Shown in pieces: positions 62,036-64,000 of a DNA stretch of 64,000 bases. The stretch is taken from contig NZ_FQYN01000011.1 of assembly GCF_900141805.1 (NCBI RefSeq), forward strand, positions 1-64,000, written 5' to 3'. Below the pieces are notes generated by a model. That model was not told where the DNA came from. It searched no databases and worked only from the letters and a program-made list of their open reading frames with translations. Origin of the DNA: Hymenobacter daecheongensis DSM 21074. GTDB taxonomy: Bacteria > Bacteroidota > Bacteroidia > Cytophagales > Hymenobacteraceae. The translations under genes were made by a program, and so were the position numbers. Within the stretch, counting starts at the first letter, position 1; each line of letters opens with the position of its first letter.

Positions 62036-62098
62036 AAATACGCATAAATAAATGTACAAAGTGCATCTATTTAGGTATGATTTACGTTTAATAAGTAT
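62036..62098 (+). promoter_or_regulatory. Shared plasmid promoter module, copy D (short form)
   Basis: AAATACGCATAAATAAATG, then ATGTAC-AAA-GTGCAT (62052-62066, one mismatch from a palindrome), CTATTTAGGTATGATTTACG, and TTTAATAAGTAT 32 bases before the start at 62131. It lacks the GGGGCAGTGGGG lead and matches copy C closely over its length. Confidence 0.75.
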
Positions 62099-62130
62099 AG
62101 CAAAGCTGCTCACCCTTTAGCTCTCTTTCT

Positions 62131-62418
62131 ATGCTGACCGCCCCCACTCCCGCCCCCGTTGCCACGCTTTCCAATGCTGGCCTGATGCTGATGGTACAGT
62201 CAGCCCGCAGCAACCTACGGCGCGTGCTGAACCACCCGGCTTTCACGCCGGAGCGCCGCCAGAAGGCCGAGGGCCTGATTAGTAAATCCATTGACGCGGC
62301 CCAACTGATGAAGTGGAAGGCCCTGGCCATTGCCGAGAGCGAGAAATGGGAAGACGCTCAGCTTGAGAAAGAAGCCCGTGAGTTAGGCCCAGCCGCTCAC
62401 CCCAACTACCTCTATTAG
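62131..62418 (+). CDS. Small plasmid protein
   Basis: 95 aa, helical: LSNAGLMLMVQSARSNLRRV, then PAFTPERRQKAEGLISKSI. No family recognised. First gene of a two-gene unit, 23 bases before the next start. Confidence 0.6.
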   Translation: MLTAPTPAPVATLSNAGLMLMVQSARSNLRRVLNHPAFTPERRQKAEGLISKSIDAAQLMKWKALAIAESEKWEDAQLEKEARELGPAAHPNYLY

Positions 62419-62441
62419 TTCCTACCCAAGTCCTTACTCCG

Positions 62442-63194
62442 ATGAAAAAGACCAGCCCAGAAACGCCCGCTTTCAACCAGCCAGTTTACCATTTTCAGCA
62501 CCGCGAGAACGGTAGCCTTATTGTAGTCCGGGGCGAGTTGTCCGATTTCTATGGCTTCTATGATATAGAAGAGTTTGCCGGCACCGACCAACAGGATGCC
62601 GCGCAGCGGGCCGATGCTGGCAACTGGAAAGACCTTGCTGACTTCTTGTACTTGGAAGTGCCCGCCGAAGGGGCACCGCGGATTCTCGAACTCGTCGCCG
62701 GCACCGTAGACCAGGTGCAGGACGTGACTGCCCAGCACCCCGGCCCGTTTCGCATTCCGGGGCGGGTACCCTTCACGGCCACTGACCAGGCCGACGAGTA
62801 CGCGACGCTGAGCGACCTGGCTGCTGAAATGAAGCCCCAGCCCGCGCAGTACCGGGGGCGCATCGTGGCGCAGGGCGGGCTACTCCGGTGGTTTGCGTTT
62901 GAGGAAGAGATGGGCGGCAGCGGGGAATGCCCGTGGGAGCCGGTAGAGTTGAACTTGGGAGCCTACCCGCACGATTCGTACGCCTACCATTCCGGCAAGC
63001 GGGCCACCCCGGAGCAGGGCCAGGGCTACGGCACTGTGACCCTGTGGCAGCAGCCAGACGGGGCGCAGCGGTACTACGTCGAAATTGCGCCCATTGAGGG
63101 ACATGCCTTTCCCTATCTAGTGGCGCACACGCCAGCAGAGGTGCGTAGCTGGTATGATTTCCGGTTCACGCCCTACGCCCCGCCGACTGTCTGA
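62442..63194 (+). CDS. Plasmid hypothetical protein
   Basis: 250 aa. Acidic, beta-rich (FQHRENGSLIVVRGELSDFY to RGRIVAQGGLLRWFAFEEE), with a Trp-rich C-terminal end (VRSWYDFRFTPYAP). No family recognised. Follows the 95 aa gene. Confidence 0.6.
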   Translation: MKKTSPETPAFNQPVYHFQHRENGSLIVVRGELSDFYGFYDIEEFAGTDQQDAAQRADAGNWKDLADFLYLEVPAEGAPRILELVAGTVDQVQDVTAQHPGPFRIPGRVPFTATDQADEYATLSDLAAEMKPQPAQYRGRIVAQGGLLRWFAFEEEMGGSGECPWEPVELNLGAYPHDSYAYHSGKRATPEQGQGYGTVTLWQQPDGAQRYYVEIAPIEGHAFPYLVAHTPAEVRSWYDFRFTPYAPPTV

Positions 63195-63419
63195 TTAAAC
63201 TGGTCCACCCCCGCTCAGACTGGGAGGTAGGCCATTTTTTCCTCCCCACCGCCCTTGTTTTGTTCGCTACTGTAACATCGTAGGTTTATTATATGAACTT
63301 GCGTTTCAAAGTCTTATTTGCCGGATTAGAAACCAGACATAAGCTATAGCTCAGGCTAGCTTTGCTTCAGGATAGTTTTGCATCTCGCTCTTACCGCCGC
63401 TTATCCTCACTTGCACACT

Positions 63420-64000
63420 ATGACAGTCAATGATTTGCTCCAACATCCAGTTCTTGATATCCCAAAGGATTGGCGGGAAAAAGGTAGGGAATCATACTAT
63501 CAGCACGTCATACAGACTATCAGAGAGTACACTTCACTTGTCGATAAACTGGATGATTTTGAGGTAGATGGCAGTAAGATATATATGGGGCAAATACCTA
63601 ATACTGCTTTCATCCAACACCCAGTAAGGAATATAAATCAAGCTCTGATACATGCACTGCAACGCTATTTCAATCAAGGCAGTCCAAGTGTAGCTTATAA
63701 GATGTTTGCCGAGTTCTTTGCTCAAAGCACGAAGGGCCAGCAGTATGCCATGCTATCCCCTGATTCTTTTCTTACTTCCAAAATACTGCGCGAAAGCGAT
63801 GTGCTATACCGCTTGCGGTCAGAAAGCGCGTATGCGCCAGATGCTGCTGGCATGTTTCACATCCCATTTGACAGGCGTTATTTAGTAGCTAACCAGCGAT
63901 TCAGTATATCAGGTTACCCTTGTCTCTATGCTGCAAGTTCGGTCCACCTAGCTTACAAAGAACTCAGGAATCCTGGCTGGACGCCAAGCCTTTATGCAGC
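63420..64000 (+). CDS. RES-domain protein, 3' end outside the window
   Basis: 193 codons are present and the frame is open to the edge. VLYRLRSESAY begins the RES part, followed by MFHIPFDRRYLVANQRFSISGYPCLYAAS, written here as MFHIPFDRRYL and NQRFSISGYPCLYAAS. RES-domain proteins are NAD-degrading toxins in several toxin-antitoxin pairs. Upstream 200 residues are helical. No antitoxin is visible before it, and one could lie beyond the window. Confidence 0.75.
   Translation, partial: MTVNDLLQHPVLDIPKDWREKGRESYYQHVIQTIREYTSLVDKLDDFEVDGSKIYMGQIPNTAFIQHPVRNINQALIHALQRYFNQGSPSVAYKMFAEFFAQSTKGQQYAMLSPDSFLTSKILRESDVLYRLRSESAYAPDAAGMFHIPFDRRYLVANQRFSISGYPCLYAASSVHLAYKELRNPGWTPSLYA

Overview
The window looks like part of a large conjugative plasmid or integrative element from a GC-rich member of the Bacteroidota. 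The best guess is a Hymenobacter-type Cytophagales organism. The reasons are a Bacteroidetes-type type IV secretion operon (TraE/F/G/J/K/N/M), BtgA/BtgB-type mobilisation proteins, a TraA/TraB-like ParA + DUF3408 pair, a TAnnTTTG-like promoter box, and many Lys-Lys and SusD-era style lipoproteins. No rRNA or tRNA gene and no replication initiator was seen.

Region 1 (about 1-18.2 kb) is a 17,185 bp transposon, 883-18067. It has 34 bp terminal inverted repeats and a 6 bp target duplication, AACCGT. It split a DUF1905/YdeI-like gene whose two halves can be rejoined in frame from the flanks. Only fragments of its own Tn3-family transposase and serine resolvase remain. Its cargo is a LytS/LytTR two-component pair, a DUF305 protein, two YncE-like beta-propellers around a duplicated lipoprotein, small membrane proteins, and a sulfur-compound block: LysR regulator, YeiH-type exporter, TsdA-like dihaem cytochrome, DsrE protein and two periplasmic binding proteins.

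Region 2 (18.4-29.3 kb) is the plasmid's maintenance and mobilisation section. It holds a zeta-like kinase toxin with a small partner, ParA with a DUF3408 partner, and a 35-unit octamer array that is a candidate centromere. Three perfect inverted repeats (candidate oriT) precede the BtgA-like accessory protein, relaxase and VirD4-like coupling protein. A VbhA/VbhT-like Fic toxin-antitoxin pair follows.

Region 3 (29.4-43.8 kb) is a visibly more AT-rich defence island. Its core is a three-gene operon: a DruA(DUF4338)-P-loop ATPase fusion, a 481 aa partner, and a 1608 aa protein with a PD-(D/E)XK-like site and an FtsK-type motor. I read this as a DndFGH/DptFGH-like restriction cassette merged with a Druantia domain, and it is the best candidate for an undescribed system. 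HigBA, an ADP-ribosyltransferase-fold protein with a partner, and a tyrosine recombinase lie beside it.

Region 4 (43.8-54.8 kb) is the tra operon on the minus strand. Region 5 (55-63.2 kb) carries a TOPRIM primase-like protein, an ArdC-like antirestriction protein and a series of small plasmid genes. The window ends in a truncated RES-domain gene. Two features link regions: a roughly 60-100 bp promoter module found upstream of four operons, and a C-terminal domain shared by the zeta-like toxin (one copy) and the TOPRIM protein (two copies).
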